The notes beneath the pieces were generated by a model that was not told the origin of the DNA, did not search any database, and worked only from the letters and a program-made list of their open reading frames with translations. The position numbers and the translations under genes are program-made. A stretch of 64,000 bases of DNA from Bradyrhizobium sp. CB1650 (GTDB taxonomy: Bacteria > Pseudomonadota > Alphaproteobacteria > Rhizobiales > Xanthobacteraceae): NCBI RefSeq assembly GCF_029761915.1, contig NZ_CP121695.1, forward strand, positions 3,749,501 to 3,813,500, written 5' to 3'. Shown one piece after another: positions 33,347 through 43,152 of this stretch; position 1 is the first letter of the stretch; every line of letters starts with the position of its first letter.

Positions 33347-35923
33347 ATGACCGCCGAGACCGACCATGACCTCACACGCGAGCCTGCTGCGGCGCAGGAG
33401 CCGGCGCCGCGCTCGGGCAGCATCGCGCTCGTGCTGCTGGTGGCCGCCGGGCTCGTCGCGGTCGCGGTCGGCCTGATGACGCTCGGCCGCGTGCAGGCGC
33501 AGCCCTATATTCTTGGCATCCTCGCCGTGCTGGCGATGGTCGGCCTGTTCAATCTGTTCGCCTTCGCTGCCGGTATCATCCGCTTCGCCGATCGCAATCT
33601 CGATGACCCCGTGATCGGCCGCATCTCCGATCACGCTTTCGACGGGCTCGCGGTCACCGATGCACGCGGGCACGTGGTCTATTCCAACGCCGCTTATCTG
33701 ACGCTGACCGGCGCCTCGGGGCCGCAGGACGTGCGGCCCGTCGAGCGCGTCTTCATCGGCAATCCCGATGTCTCGGAAGCCGTGTTCCGTCTGCTGAAAG
33801 CCGCGCGTGAAGGAAAGCGGCAGCAGGAGGAGGTGCGCATCTCCGGCCACGACGGCAGCCAGGGCCGTTGGCTGCGCATGCGCGTGCGGCCGCTCGGCAC
33901 CGGCAAACGCGAGGCCAAATACGCGGTTTGGTCGATCGCCGACATCACCCGCGACCGCGAGCGCCAGGAGGACGTGTTCCAGGAGCTCCAGCACGCCATC
34001 GAATACCTCGATCACGCGCCCTGCGGCTTCTTCTCGGTCAACCCGGCGGGCGAACTGGCTTACGTCAATGCGACGCTGGCGAACTGGCTGGATTACGATC
34101 TCGCCGAGATCGGCTCCGGCGGATTGAAGCTCACCGACATCGTCTCCGGCGACGGCGCCTCGCTGCTCACCTCGATCGTGGCGGTGCCGGGCGAGGTGAA
34201 GACGGAAGTCTTCGACATTGATCTTCGCATGCGCACCGGCCGTACCATGCCGGTCCGGCTCTACCACAAGCTCGCGTTCGGCGCCGACGGCGGGCCCGGG
34301 CCTTCGCGCACGCTCGTCATTAGCCGCGCTCGCGACGAGCGCAGCGATCCCGACCGCGCCGCCGAAGTACGCTTCATGCGCTTCTTCGACCATACGCCGA
34401 TGGCGATCGCCACCGTCGATCGCGGCGGCAATGTCGTGCGCGCGAACGCGCGCTACGCCAAGCTCGCGCAGGGCCTCGGGCTCGACAGCGCCAGCAAGTC
34501 GATCTTCCGCGCCATCCACTCGCGCGACCGGCATTTGGTGATCGCGGCGATCAACCAGGCCGCCGAAGGCCAGGCCGACATCGCGCCGGTCGAGGTGGCG
34601 CTGGAAGGATCGAAGGAGCGCTGGGGCCAGTTCTTCGTCACGCCGGTCGATGCGGCCGAGAACGAGGCCGAGGCGGCCATCGTGCACATGCTCGAGACCA
34701 CCGAGCGGCGCGCGCTGGAAAACCAGATCAACCAGTCGCAGAAGATGGAGACCGTCGGGCAGCTCGCCGGTGGCATCGCCCACGACTTCAACAACGTGCT
34801 CTCCGCCATCATGATGGCGAACGACTTCCTGCTGAACGCGCACAAGCCGACCGATCCGTCGTTCCAGGACATCATGCAGATCAAGCAGAATGCCACCCGC
34901 GCCGCGACCCTGGTGCGGCAGTTGCTGGCGTTCTCGCGGCGCCAGACGCTGCGCCCGCAGGTGCTCGACCTCGGCGATGCGCTCTCCGATCTCACCATGC
35001 TGCTGCGCCGGCTGATCGGCGAGAAGGTCAAGCTCGACCTGATCCACGGCCGCGACCTCTGGCCGGTCAAGGTCGACGTTTCCCAGTTCGAGCAGGTCAT
35101 CGTCAACCTCGCCGTGAACGCGCGCGACGCGATGTCCGACGGCGGCAAGCTGATCATCCGCACCGCCAACGTTACCGCCGAGGACGCGGGCAAGCTCGCC
35201 TACAAGGGCATGCCGGCGGCGGAGTATGTCCGCATCGAGGTCGCCGACACCGGCACCGGCATCCCCGCAGACATCCGCGACAAGATTTTCGAGCCGTTCT
35301 TCTCCACCAAGGAAGTGGGCAAGGGCACCGGCCTCGGGCTCTCCACCGTCTACGGCATCGTCAAGCAGACCGGCGGCTTCATCTACGTCGATTCCGAGCC
35401 GGGCCAGGGCACCTCGTTCCACATCTTCCTGCCGCGCCACCATGCCGAGCCGGAGGCGCAGGTCGAGCAGCCGGCGGCGGCGAGCGGTGCAACCAGTGAT
35501 GCCGCGAAGCAAGCCGCGCCTGTGGAGGCCAAGCCGCGCACCGATCTCACCGGGCAGGGCACCATCCTGCTGGTCGAGGACGAAGAGGGTCTGCGTGCGC
35601 TGAACGCGCGCGGCCTGCGCTCGCGCGGCTACACCGTGGTCGAGGCCGAGAACGGCGTCGAGGCGATGGAGATGCTGGAAGAGCAGGATGGTGCCATCGA
35701 CCTCGTCGTCTCGGACGTCGTGATGCCGGAGATGGACGGTCCGACCTTGCTCAAGGCCATGCGAGAAAAGAACCCCGCCATCAAGTTCATTTTCGTCTCC
35801 GGCTACGCCGAGGACGCCTTCGAGAAGAGCCTGCCCGAGGGCCAGCAGTTCGACTTCCTGCCCAAGCCGTTCACGCTGAGCCAGCTTGTCGCGGCGGTGA
35901 AGGAGACGATGAAGGCGGGGTGA
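33347..35923 (+). CDS. cckA: CckA-type hybrid histidine kinase
   Basis: The 858-residue inner-membrane hybrid kinase has two helices (about 25-45 and 50-78), tandem PAS domains (about 95-205 and 215-315, plus a third up to 450), a HisKA box [13 protein letters not shown] (His near residue 480), an ATPase domain with [10 protein letters not shown] and [13 protein letters not shown], and a receiver ([10 protein letters not shown]...[12 protein letters not shown], Asp near 791). This is the CckA plan: phosphate passes through ChpT to CtrA and controls cell cycle and motility. It lies 153 bases after flhB on the same strand. No chpT is present here. Confidence 0.9.
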   Translation: MTAETDHDLTREPAAAQEPAPRSGSIALVLLVAAGLVAVAVGLMTLGRVQAQPYILGILAVLAMVGLFNLFAFAAGIIRFADRNLDDPVIGRISDHAFDGLAVTDARGHVVYSNAAYLTLTGASGPQDVRPVERVFIGNPDVSEAVFRLLKAAREGKRQQEEVRISGHDGSQGRWLRMRVRPLGTGKREAKYAVWSIADITRDRERQEDVFQELQHAIEYLDHAPCGFFSVNPAGELAYVNATLANWLDYDLAEIGSGGLKLTDIVSGDGASLLTSIVAVPGEVKTEVFDIDLRMRTGRTMPVRLYHKLAFGADGGPGPSRTLVISRARDERSDPDRAAEVRFMRFFDHTPMAIATVDRGGNVVRANARYAKLAQGLGLDSASKSIFRAIHSRDRHLVIAAINQAAEGQADIAPVEVALEGSKERWGQFFVTPVDAAENEAEAAIVHMLETTERRALENQINQSQKMETVGQLAGGIAHDFNNVLSAIMMANDFLLNAHKPTDPSFQDIMQIKQNATRAATLVRQLLAFSRRQTLRPQVLDLGDALSDLTMLLRRLIGEKVKLDLIHGRDLWPVKVDVSQFEQVIVNLAVNARDAMSDGGKLIIRTANVTAEDAGKLAYKGMPAAEYVRIEVADTGTGIPADIRDKIFEPFFSTKEVGKGTGLGLSTVYGIVKQTGGFIYVDSEPGQGTSFHIFLPRHHAEPEAQVEQPAAASGATSDAAKQAAPVEAKPRTDLTGQGTILLVEDEEGLRALNARGLRSRGYTVVEAENGVEAMEMLEEQDGAIDLVVSDVVMPEMDGPTLLKAMREKNPAIKFIFVSGYAEDAFEKSLPEGQQFDFLPKPFTLSQLVAAVKETMKAG

Positions 35924-35980
35924 GGCCGTGCTTTCGCCGGGACGAGGTTGTGGAGGTATTGGCGCTACTGCTTCAACGCC

Positions 35981-36055
35981 TTCATTGCGAGCGTAGCGAA
36001 GATTTCAGACCGTCGCCGCGGAAAGACTCTGGAGTGCTTCGCCGCGCTCGCGATG
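35981..36055. repeat. long intergenic palindrome, class A, copy 2 (degenerate)
   Basis: CATTGCGAGCGTAGCGAAG on the left and CTTCGCCGCGCTCGCGATGACG on the right pair imperfectly around a CCGCGGAAAGACTCTGG centre. The copy is a diverged member of the 30740 family, lying between cckA and the Tim44-domain gene. The remainder of 35924-36264 shows no gene. Confidence 0.6.
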
Positions 36056-36264
36056 ACGCGGGGGAGCCGTAGTCTCATCGGAAGGGCGCCGGTAGCCCGC
36101 GACCACGGTCCGCCGCGCCGGTTCAAGCCCCCGCCCAAATACGGGTTTTTGCCCCATCCCCGCGACTGAGGGCCGCAGCCGGGGGTTCCGAAACCGGCTT
36201 CACTTTTGTACAAGGCTGCCCATCTTAAGGACACCTCCCCATGCCGGGGATTTGGGAAACGCAC

Positions 36265-37227
36265 ATGAATTTCTCGCAACGTAGCCGCAGTCTCGTGAAG
36301 ACGATTGCCGTCGTACTGGCGCTCGCGCTGCCGACCGCGCTAGCGATCTCGTCCGCCGACGCCCGCGTCGGCGGCGGCTTCTCGTCGGGTTCGCGCGGCT
36401 CGCGCACTTACTCGGCGCCGCCGTCGACCACGACCGCACCGGGTTCGACGTCGCAGTTCAACCGGACCTACACCCAGCCCGGCGCGGGCATGAACTCGCC
36501 CGCAACCGCGCCCGCGCGCGGCGGCCTGTTCGGCCGTGGCGGCGGCTTCCTGGGCGGCCTCGCGGCCGGCTTCCTCGGCGCTGGCCTCTTGGGCATGCTG
36601 TTCGGTGGCGGCCTGTTCGGTGGCCTCGGCGGTCTGTCGTCGATCCTGGGCCTGATCCTCCAGATCGTGCTGGTGGTGTTCGTGGTGCGGCTGGCGATGT
36701 CGTGGTGGCAGCGCCGCAACGCGCCGCCGCAGGCGGCCTATGCCGGCGCTGGCGCCGGCCCCGGACCGCAGCCGAGCTATCGCAGCGGCCTCGGCGGCTT
36801 CGGCTTCGGCGCCAACAATGCGCCGCTCGAAATCCAGCCGGCCGACTATGAGGCGTTCGAGCGCCTGCTCGGCGAGACGCAGACGGCCTGGTCGAACGAG
36901 GATGTGGCCAAGTTGCACACGCTCGCGACGCCGGAGATGGTCTCCTATTTCGAGAAGGACCTCGCGGAGAACCGCGCGCGCAACGTCGTCAACAAGGTGA
37001 CCAACGTCAAGCTGCTGCAGGGCGACCTCGCCGAAGCCTGGCGCGAGGGCGAGACCGACTACGCGACGGTCGCGATGCGCTTTGCGCTGACCGACAAGAC
37101 GGTCGACCGCAACACCGGCGCGCTCGTCGCCGGCAGCGAGCAGCCGAGCGAGGTCACCGAAGTCTGGACCTTCGCACGGCGTCCGCGCGGCGATTGGGAA
37201 TTGTCGGCGATCCAGCAGACCAACTGA
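36265..37227 (+). CDS. Tim44-domain membrane protein
   Basis: The 320-residue product has a signal or first membrane segment (VLALALPTALAISSADA), a Gly/Ser/Thr-rich region, a Gly-rich hydrophobic stretch (FLGGLAAGFLGAGLLGMLFG GG) and helix (about 115-160), and a C-terminal Tim44-like domain (about 190-320; EIQPADYEAFERLLGETQTA W, AVAMRF-type strands, VWTFARRPRGDWELSAIQQT). Bacterial Tim44 proteins (TimA-like) are thought to bind inner-membrane partners; the role here is not known. An ATG at 36241 with AAGGA nine bases upstream is an alternative start adding eight residues. Confidence 0.8.
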   Translation: MNFSQRSRSLVKTIAVVLALALPTALAISSADARVGGGFSSGSRGSRTYSAPPSTTTAPGSTSQFNRTYTQPGAGMNSPATAPARGGLFGRGGGFLGGLAAGFLGAGLLGMLFGGGLFGGLGGLSSILGLILQIVLVVFVVRLAMSWWQRRNAPPQAAYAGAGAGPGPQPSYRSGLGGFGFGANNAPLEIQPADYEAFERLLGETQTAWSNEDVAKLHTLATPEMVSYFEKDLAENRARNVVNKVTNVKLLQGDLAEAWREGETDYATVAMRFALTDKTVDRNTGALVAGSEQPSEVTEVWTFARRPRGDWELSAIQQTN

Positions 37228-37249
37228 TCGCAGGCGGATCGAATATCGA

Positions 37250-37280
37250 GGGCGTCGTGCTTCGGCACGGCGCCCTTTTT
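37250..37280 (+). terminator. rho-independent terminator after the Tim44 gene
   Basis: GGGCGTCGTGC pairs with GCACGGCGCCC across a TTCG loop (37250-37275, one G-T pair) and is followed by TTTTT. It lies 22 bases after the stop codon. Confidence 0.85.
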
Positions 37281-37366
37281 GTTTAGGGCGCCTTGCCTCA
37301 CGGAATAACAGGGCGCGCCTCGGGTTGAAGTGAAGCAGTCAACAACAAACACAACCGGAGGAAGCG

Positions 37367-38056
37367 ATGACCTGTTTCGAGAGAACCGCGAAATCCCCAC
37401 GCCTTGCTCTCGCCGTGACGGCATTTGCCTTGCTCGCAGCGCCATCTGCGCAGGCACAGTCAGCGGACATGACCTTCTTCGTGACCTCGAGCGGGCCCGG
37501 CAAGGGCGCCGACCTCGGCGGCCTGGAAGGCGCCGATGCACAGTGCCAGAAGCTTGCGCAGGCCGTTGGCGCCGGCGCCAAGACCTGGCGCGCCTATCTC
37601 TCGACGCAAACCGCCGATGGCAAGCCAGCCATCAATGCGCGCGACCGCATCGGCAAGGGACCGTGGCAGAACGCCAAGGGTACGGTCATTGCCAAGGACG
37701 TTGCCGACCTGCACGGCGCCGCCAACAACCTCACCAAGCAAACGGCGCTGAGCGAGAAGGGCGAGGTCGTCAACGGCGTCGGCGATACACCGAACAGGCA
37801 CGACATCCTCACGGGATCGCAGCCGGACGGCACGGCGTTTGCCGCGGGCGATGACAAGACCTGCAAGAACTGGACGTCGAGCACGCAAGGTGCGGCGGTT
37901 GTCGGTCATGTCGATCGACGGGGCCTGCGCGACGACGAACCATCGAAGTCGTGGAACAGCTCGCATCCTTCGCGCGGACCCGATGGCGGCTGTTCTCAGG
38001 CCGATCTGAAGAGCACCGGTGGCGACGGGCTGCTCTACTGTTTTGCGGCGAATTGA
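37367..38056 (+). CDS. exported lectin-like protein
   Basis: The 229-residue product has a signal peptide (LALAVTAFALLAAPSAQAQ) and a single domain with FFVTSSGPGKGADLGGLEGA DAQCQKLA, TWRAYLSTQTADG and closing Cys-containing motifs (CKNWTSS, GGCSQADLKSTGGDGLLYCF). The four or more cysteines and the W/CxNW-type blocks resemble the C-type-lectin/endostatin-like fold used in annotations of bacterial secreted proteins. Binding partner unknown. GGAGG precedes the ATG. Confidence 0.6.
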   Translation: MTCFERTAKSPRLALAVTAFALLAAPSAQAQSADMTFFVTSSGPGKGADLGGLEGADAQCQKLAQAVGAGAKTWRAYLSTQTADGKPAINARDRIGKGPWQNAKGTVIAKDVADLHGAANNLTKQTALSEKGEVVNGVGDTPNRHDILTGSQPDGTAFAAGDDKTCKNWTSSTQGAAVVGHVDRRGLRDDEPSKSWNSSHPSRGPDGGCSQADLKSTGGDGLLYCFAAN

Positions 38057-38076
38057 GCACTCGACTCTCTCCTCAT

Positions 38077-38171
38077 CGTCATTGCGAGGAGCTCTTCGCG
38101 ACGAAGCAATCCAGAGTCCTTTCCCGGTGACAAGTCTGGATTGCTTCGTCGCTTCGCTCCTCGCAATGACG
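38077..38171. repeat. long intergenic palindrome, class A variant, copy 3
   Basis: Arms begin CGTCATTGCGAGGAGC and end GCTCCTCGCAATGACG, with GAAGCAATCCAGA / TCTGGATTGCTTC inside and a TTTCCCGGTGA centre. It differs from copy 1 by a GGAGCTCTTCGCGAC insert in the arm. Confidence 0.75.
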
Positions 38172-38266
38172 GAGTATGTTGCCAAGACCGTTCCGACCCG
38201 CACTGCCGGAACCCTCAGCCACATGTTACATTGGTTCCGACGCGTTCACGCTCACGGACCGCATCC

Positions 38267-38974
38267 ATGAAATACGAGCTCTACTACTGGCCCGAGATCC
38301 AGGGCCGCGGCGAATATGTGCGGCTGGCGCTGGAGGAGGCGGGCGCTGCCTATGTCGATGTGGCGCGTGGCCCGCGCGGCAGTGGCGCCATGATGAAGAT
38401 GATGAACGGCCAGGGCGGCACACCGCCCTTCGCGCCGCCGTTCCTCAAGGCCGGCAAGCTCGTCATCGGCCAGACCGCCAACATCCTGCTCTATCTCGGC
38501 GCCCGCCACGGGCTGGCGCCGAAGACGGAAGGCGGCAAGCTCTGGCTGCATCAGCTTCAGCTCACGATCACCGACCTTGTGGTCGAGATCCACGACACCC
38601 ATCATCCGCTCGGTCCTTCGCTGTACTATGAGGATCAGAAGCCTCCGGCGAAGAAGCGCACCGCCGAGTTCTGGGACGAACGGGTGCCGAAATATCTCGG
38701 CTATTTCGAGCAGCTTCTCAGCGACAATGGTGGTACCTACATCACCGGCCGCAGGCTGACCTACGTCGATCTGTCGCTATTCCAGATCGTCGACGGCCTG
38801 CGCTATGCGTTTCCAAACCGCATGAAGGCGTTCGAGGAGGATATCCCGGGCCTCGTCGGCCTGCACGATCGCGTCGCGGTGCGGCCGAACGTCAAGGCCT
38901 ATCTCGAAAGCGACCGCCGCATTCCCTTCAACGAACAGGGCATCTTCCGCCGTTACAGGGAGCTGGATGCGTAG
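38267..38974 (+). CDS. glutathione S-transferase family protein
   Basis: The 235-residue product has the GST thioredoxin-like N-terminus (MKYELYYWPEIQGRGEYVRL ALEEAGAAY) with the substrate-side motif KLVIGQTANILLYLG in place of the usual ES..I..YL, and a helical C-terminal domain (TYVDLSLFQIVDGLRYAFPN). The N-terminal tyrosine pattern resembles sigma/mu-type GSTs. The start at 38267 begins the fold; longer in-frame starts enter the palindromic repeat. The substrate is unknown. Confidence 0.85.
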   Translation: MKYELYYWPEIQGRGEYVRLALEEAGAAYVDVARGPRGSGAMMKMMNGQGGTPPFAPPFLKAGKLVIGQTANILLYLGARHGLAPKTEGGKLWLHQLQLTITDLVVEIHDTHHPLGPSLYYEDQKPPAKKRTAEFWDERVPKYLGYFEQLLSDNGGTYITGRRLTYVDLSLFQIVDGLRYAFPNRMKAFEEDIPGLVGLHDRVAVRPNVKAYLESDRRIPFNEQGIFRRYRELDA

Positions 38975-38976
38975 AG

Positions 38977-39651
38977 TCACCAGATGCCCGGCACGAGACG
39001 GTAGCGCACCTGCGCGGCATACGCGGCATAGCCGGGCAGGCCTTCTCTCAGCGTGCGCTCCTCGATGCGGATGCGGATCGCAAAGAGGACGAGGAAGACG
39101 GGGGCGATCGCAAGGCCCCACCACGAGCCCAGCAGCAGCGGCATGCCGGTGAAGAACAGGATCATGCCGCTGTACATGGGATGACGGACATGGGTGTAAG
39201 GCCCCATCGAGATCACGCGCTGCGCGCGCTCGGACTGCAGCTTCACTACCGGCGCGGCGAACGAGTTTTCGCGGAACACCCACAGTGTGAACAGCGTGCA
39301 GAGCAGAAACAGCAGGAAGCCGAGAACCTGCAAGGCGAGCGGCATGTCGGAGACGAGGTAACGCCGGTCGAGCCCGATCGCGATCAGCCAGGCCAGCATC
39401 ACCAGCATGAACACGGCCATGAAGGCCTTGTCGGCGGGCGGCTGGTCTTTCTGGATGACGGGCCGCAGGCGCTCGGCGAGCAGCGCCGGATCGAGCCGGT
39501 AGAGCCACCAGCCGCTGAGCGGGCCGAGTATCGCGGAGGTGATCAGCATCGCCCAGGCGCCGGGCCAATGCATCGTGCCGGCGGACGCGAACAACAGGGC
39601 ACCCATTCCGACGACGAAGATCGTATTCTGCAGCACCAGCCGTGCGATCAT
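38977..39651 (-). CDS. isoprenylcysteine carboxyl methyltransferase-like membrane protein
   Basis: The 224-residue integral membrane protein has five or six helices and ends with the ICMT/PEMT signature: SMGPYTHVRHPMYSGMILFF near residue 150 and RIRIEERTLREGLPGYAAYA AQVRYRLVPG. Members are SAM-dependent methyltransferases in membranes; bacterial substrates are mostly unknown. It converges on the GST gene with two bases between stops. Confidence 0.82.
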   Translation of the reverse strand: MIARLVLQNTIFVVGMGALLFASAGTMHWPGAWAMLITSAILGPLSGWWLYRLDPALLAERLRPVIQKDQPPADKAFMAVFMLVMLAWLIAIGLDRRYLVSDMPLALQVLGFLLFLLCTLFTLWVFRENSFAAPVVKLQSERAQRVISMGPYTHVRHPMYSGMILFFTGMPLLLGSWWGLAIAPVFLVLFAIRIRIEERTLREGLPGYAAYAAQVRYRLVPGIW

Positions 39652-39765
39652 GCGCGGTTCCCGAACGGTCCTCGCATGATATTGCGCCCGCTATCCGGCA
39701 AAGATGCGGCTTGACGCGCGATAGGCCCGATCAAGCGGATCGGGCAGCGTCCGGCCTGAGGGCCA

Positions 39766-39939
39766 TCAGGCGATTTGGTCGATCCTGGTGCCCTGTCCCG
39801 GCGGCAGCGGGGCGGGCGGCGGCGGCTGATAGGCCGGGTCGTTGTCCTTGGTCCTGGCCTGATCGTCCTGCTGCTTGGTCGTGTCGTAGTTCGGCACCAC
39901 GATCGCGATCGGCGGCGGCGCAACGCTGGAAACGCTCAT
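39766..39939 (-). CDS. short Pro-rich protein, unknown function
   Basis: The 57-residue frame MSVSSVAPPPIAIVVPNYDT, then a Gln/Asp-rich stretch and YQPPPPAPLPPGQGTRIDQI, is Pro-rich and probably unstructured. GAGG nine bases before the ATG at 39939 supports it. It has no membrane or signal segment. Confidence 0.5.
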   Translation of the reverse strand: MSVSSVAPPPIAIVVPNYDTTKQQDDQARTKDNDPAYQPPPPAPLPPGQGTRIDQIA

Positions 39940-40095
39940 CCACAAATCCTCACAGATGAAACACACGACCCTCACCTGCGAGGGACGAAGCTTCCGTCAA
40001 GGCAATCGTTAAAATGCGAGGGATTTGGTGAGTGAGGTTGCGCTGCCTTCGCGCCGGTCATTGCGCCATTTCAGGAGAAGGAAGGTCCTTCCCCC

Positions 40096-40182
40096 CGTCA
40101 TTGCGAGCGCAGCGAAGCAATCCAGAGTCTTTCCGCGGAGACAATCTGGATTGCTTCGTCGCAAGAGCTCCTCGCAATGACG
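40096..40182. repeat. long intergenic palindrome, class A, copy 4 (mosaic)
   Basis: The left arm is of the copy 1 type (GCGAGCGCAGCGAAGCAATCC) while the right arm is of the copy 3 type (GCTTCGTCGCAAGAGCTCCTCGC), with TTTCCGCGGAGACAATC in the centre. The rest of 39940-40253 holds no gene. Confidence 0.75.
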
Positions 40183-40253
40183 GAGTGCGGGGCGGGCGGT
40201 GCCGCGATGCGTGCGCCGCCGTGCCCGAGGCACGAGAGAGGAAGTGTGCCGAC

Positions 40254-40733
40254 CTACTCGTCCTTTGGGCGCGTGATGGCGATTGCGGCTTCGGTCTTCG
40301 TGCGCGAGCATTCCATGTTGAGGCGCTTGTAACGCATCGTCACCTTGTCGCCGCGCAAGAGGCCCATGCGCTTGAGGCACCGCGTGGCACCGGTCGTGGT
40401 GTCGTCCTTGGGCAGGGTGAAGATGATCGCCGCCGCGGAGGCGACGAGGGCGTAGAATTGCGGCGTCGGCTTGCGCTCGCCCTTGGCATAGAGCTCGTTG
40501 GAATAGTTCTGCCCCTGCGCGCGGCAGCCGAGCGACAGCTCCTTCGCCGCCGGATGGGTGAGATAGATGATGTTGGCGGCCTTGAAGTTGACCTTCAGCT
40601 TCTCGATGCCGCCGGCGAGCTGTTTGGCGATGTCGTCGCACTGGTCCGCGCGCGCAGGCGGGGCGAGGGCGACAAGGCCGGTGATTGCGGCGGCGACAAG
40701 GATCGCGCCGCGAACGTCGAATTTCAAAATCAT
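40254..40733 (-). CDS. exported conserved hypothetical protein
   Basis: The 159-residue product has a signal peptide (RGAILVAAAITGLVALAPPARA) and a mature part starting DQCDDIAKQLAGGIEKLKVN FKAAN with four cysteines (QCDD, LGCRAQG, TRCLKRM, MECSRTK), which could pair in the periplasm. I do not recognise the family. The ATG at 40733 with AAGGGG upstream is preferred over an upstream in-frame ATG at 40877 that precedes the signal peptide. Confidence 0.65.
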   Translation of the reverse strand: MILKFDVRGAILVAAAITGLVALAPPARADQCDDIAKQLAGGIEKLKVNFKAANIIYLTHPAAKELSLGCRAQGQNYSNELYAKGERKPTPQFYALVASAAAIIFTLPKDDTTTGATRCLKRMGLLRGDKVTMRYKRLNMECSRTKTEAAIAITRPKDE

Positions 40734-40974
40734 GATGAAAAGCCCCTTCGGGTGCGCATTCAATCGTCGGCGCGCGCAGAGTGCAAGGGGTGCAGCCAGA
40801 CCGTGTTGGACGGGGGCTACGAGGCCAGCCGGTGGCTGCGAGCGACCAAAGTGCCGCCAAGATGCCCGAATCGGCATGCTTTGGCCGCGCCAGAGCGCCT
40901 TTCCTTTGCGGCAAAAATGCTTAGAAGGCTTCTAGCCAGGCCCGCGCGAGGGCTCCAGAACCCGAGATCGACCT

Positions 40975-42630
40975 ATGAACGCACCCACCGCCTTTCCCGA
41001 CCCGTCAAAACCCGTCCCGCCCTACAAGCACACCCCCTTGTTCCCGCTGGGGAAGGACGAGACGCCCTACAAGAAGGTCACGAGCGAGGGCGTCCGGGTC
41101 GAGAAGGTGCTGGGCAAGGACATGCTGGTGGTGTCGCGCGAGGCGCTGCGGGCGTTGTCGGAGGCCGCCTTCGGCGACATCAACCACTATCTGCGCCCGG
41201 GTCATCTGAAGCAGCTTCGTTCGATCCTGGAGGACTCCGAGGCGAGCCCGAACGACAAGTTCGTCGCGCTCGACTTCCTGAAGAACGCCAACATCGCCGC
41301 CGGCGGCGTGCTGCCGATGTGCCAGGACACCGGCACCGCGATCATCATGGGCAAGAAGGGCTGCAACGTGATCACCGACGGCGACGACGAGGCCGCGCTG
41401 TCGGAGGGCGCGCGCGATGCTTACTTGCGCCGCAACCTGCGCTACTCGCAGGTAGCTCCCTTGTCGATGTACGAGGAGAAGAACACCGCCAACAACATGC
41501 CGGCGCAGTGCGAGATCTACGCCGAGGGCGACGACGCCTACAAGTTCATGTTCATGGCGAAGGGCGGCGGCAGCGCGAACAAGAGCTTCCTGTTCCAGGC
41601 GACGCCCTCGGTGCTGACCAAGGAGCGGCTGCTCGCCTTCCTGAAGGAGAAGATCCTCACCCTCGGCACCGCGGCATGCCCGCCCTATCACCTCGCCATC
41701 GTCATCGGCGGCACATCGGCCGAGCTCTGCATGAAGACGGTGAAGCTTGCCTCCGCGCGCTATCTCGACGCGCTGCCGACCCACGGCTCGCCGGACGGCA
41801 ACGCTTTCCGCGACATCGAGATGGAAAAGGAAATCCACAAGATGACGCAAAGCTTGGGAGTCGGTGCACAGTTCGGCGGCAAATATTTCTGCCACGACGT
41901 GCGCGTGATCCGGATGCCGCGTCACGGCGCCTCGCTCCCGATCGGGCTGGGCGTATCCTGCTCGGCCGACCGCCAGGTGCTCGGCAAGATCACCAGGGAT
42001 GGCGTTTACCTGGAAGAGCTCGAGCACAATCCGGCTCAGTATCTGCCGCAGGTCGAGCAGTCGCTCGGCGGCGAGGTCGTCAAGATCGATCTCAATCAGC
42101 CGATGAAGGATATTTTGGCGACCTTCGCGAAATATCCGATCAAGACGCGGGTCTCGATGACAGGCACCATGATCGTCGCGCGCGACTCCGCGCACGCCAA
42201 GCTGCGCGAGCGGCTGGAGAAGGGCGAGCCGCTTCCGGATTATTTCAAGAACCATCCGGTCTACTACGCCGGTCCCGCCAAGACGCCCGAGGGCTACGCC
42301 TCCGGCGCGTTCGGCCCGACCACGGCGGGCCGCATGGACTCCTTCGTCGACCAGTTCCAGGCCGCCGGCGGCTCGATGGTGATGGTGGCCAAGGGCAATC
42401 GCGCACCGGCCGTGCGCGAGGCCTGCAAGATGTATGGCGGCTTCTATCTCGGCTCGATCGGCGGCGCGGCGGCGAACCTCGCCGAGCACTGCATCAAGAA
42501 GGTCGAGGTGCTCGAATATCCCGAGCTCGGCATGGAAGCGATCTGGCGCATCGAGGTCGTCGACTTCCCCGCCTTCATCATCATCGACGACAAGGGCAAC
42601 GACTTCTTCAAGGAGTTGAACCTGGGCTGA
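40975..42630 (+). CDS. class I fumarate hydratase (iron-sulfur type)
   Basis: The 551-residue enzyme converts fumarate and malate in the TCA cycle with an oxygen-sensitive 4Fe-4S cluster. The three cluster cysteines are visible in [10 protein letters not shown] (near 116), [10 protein letters not shown] (near 236) and GVSCSADRQ (near 329). The C-terminal beta domain contains [46 protein letters not shown] and the final [18 protein letters not shown]. Length and order match the single-chain FumA/FumB type. It stands alone between repeats. Confidence 0.95.
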   Translation: MNAPTAFPDPSKPVPPYKHTPLFPLGKDETPYKKVTSEGVRVEKVLGKDMLVVSREALRALSEAAFGDINHYLRPGHLKQLRSILEDSEASPNDKFVALDFLKNANIAAGGVLPMCQDTGTAIIMGKKGCNVITDGDDEAALSEGARDAYLRRNLRYSQVAPLSMYEEKNTANNMPAQCEIYAEGDDAYKFMFMAKGGGSANKSFLFQATPSVLTKERLLAFLKEKILTLGTAACPPYHLAIVIGGTSAELCMKTVKLASARYLDALPTHGSPDGNAFRDIEMEKEIHKMTQSLGVGAQFGGKYFCHDVRVIRMPRHGASLPIGLGVSCSADRQVLGKITRDGVYLEELEHNPAQYLPQVEQSLGGEVVKIDLNQPMKDILATFAKYPIKTRVSMTGTMIVARDSAHAKLRERLEKGEPLPDYFKNHPVYYAGPAKTPEGYASGAFGPTTAGRMDSFVDQFQAAGGSMVMVAKGNRAPAVREACKMYGGFYLGSIGGAAANLAEHCIKKVEVLEYPELGMEAIWRIEVVDFPAFIIIDDKGNDFFKELNLG

Positions 42631-42650
42631 GGAGGGTAACCTCTCTCAAC

Positions 42651-42738
42651 TCGTCATGGCCGGGCCCGACCCGGCCATCCACGCGCTACCGCGAGCGGGG
42701 AAAGACGTGGACCCACCGGGACAAGCCCGGTGATGACA
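42651..42738. repeat. long intergenic palindrome, class C
   Basis: CGTCATGGCCGGGC... on the left and GGACAAGCCCGGTGATGACA on the right are imperfect inverted arms with CCATCCACG / CGTGGACC inside. This class differs in sequence from class A but has the same overall plan. It follows the fumarase gene. Confidence 0.55.
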
Positions 42739-42758
42739 CCTGAGACACGGACGCAGCC

Positions 42759-43055
42759 TTACGCCCGCGCGCCCGTGAACGGGAAGCTGCCCATCGGGCC
42801 GATACCCATTTCGCCGTTGATGCTGTCGCCGGAGACCGTGCCGGTGAACTCGAGCGTCAGCGGCATCGGGTTGGTGATCGAGACCTTCCAGGAGACGTTG
42901 TCGCCGCTGACCGTGCCGTCGAAGATCTCGGCGGTGTTGCCGTCCGCGCCCTGCGTGCCCGTGAGCGCGCCGTCTGCGGCCTTCAGGCTCAGCGTTGCCT
43001 GGCGCTCGCCCATCGGGGTCGTCATGGTCAGATTCCAATTACCGTCTACGGCCAT
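42759..43055 (-). CDS. small beta-rich conserved protein
   Basis: The 98-residue product MAVDGNWNLTMTTPMGERQA has repeated GxLTGT..G..G.aeifDGtVsGd patterns (ADGALTGTQGADGNTAEIFD GTVSGDNVSW, LEFTGTVSGDSINGEMGIGP), suggesting a small beta barrel. Similar proteins occur widely in Bradyrhizobium without a known role. GGGAG ten bases before the ATG at 43055 supports the start. Confidence 0.6.
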   Translation of the reverse strand: MAVDGNWNLTMTTPMGERQATLSLKAADGALTGTQGADGNTAEIFDGTVSGDNVSWKVSITNPMPLTLEFTGTVSGDSINGEMGIGPMGSFPFTGARA

Positions 43056-43152
43056 TCCCGTCTCCCAAGATAATCCGGCGAACCGCGGGTGATCCGCGGC
43101 CGGTCCAGCGCCGAGCCTATAGCCCAACTCGCCGCGCCTGCCTAACGCCGTC

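Noticed and set aside
33233..35512. 759-codon open frame on the minus strand
   Set aside because: It lies exactly opposite the CckA coding sequence; high GC third positions keep the antisense frame open, and it shows no domain or ribosome site.
36100..36140. tRNA-like GGTTCAAGCCCC stretch
   Set aside because: No acceptor stem, anticodon arm or CCA region can be built around it.
38209..38230. GGAAC-N16-CATT ahead of the GST gene
   Set aside because: The -10 element has a mismatch at a conserved position and the element lies partly in repeat-flanking sequence.
41005..42489. 494-codon minus-strand frame
   Set aside because: Antisense of the fumarase gene, whose cluster cysteines and full length are intact.
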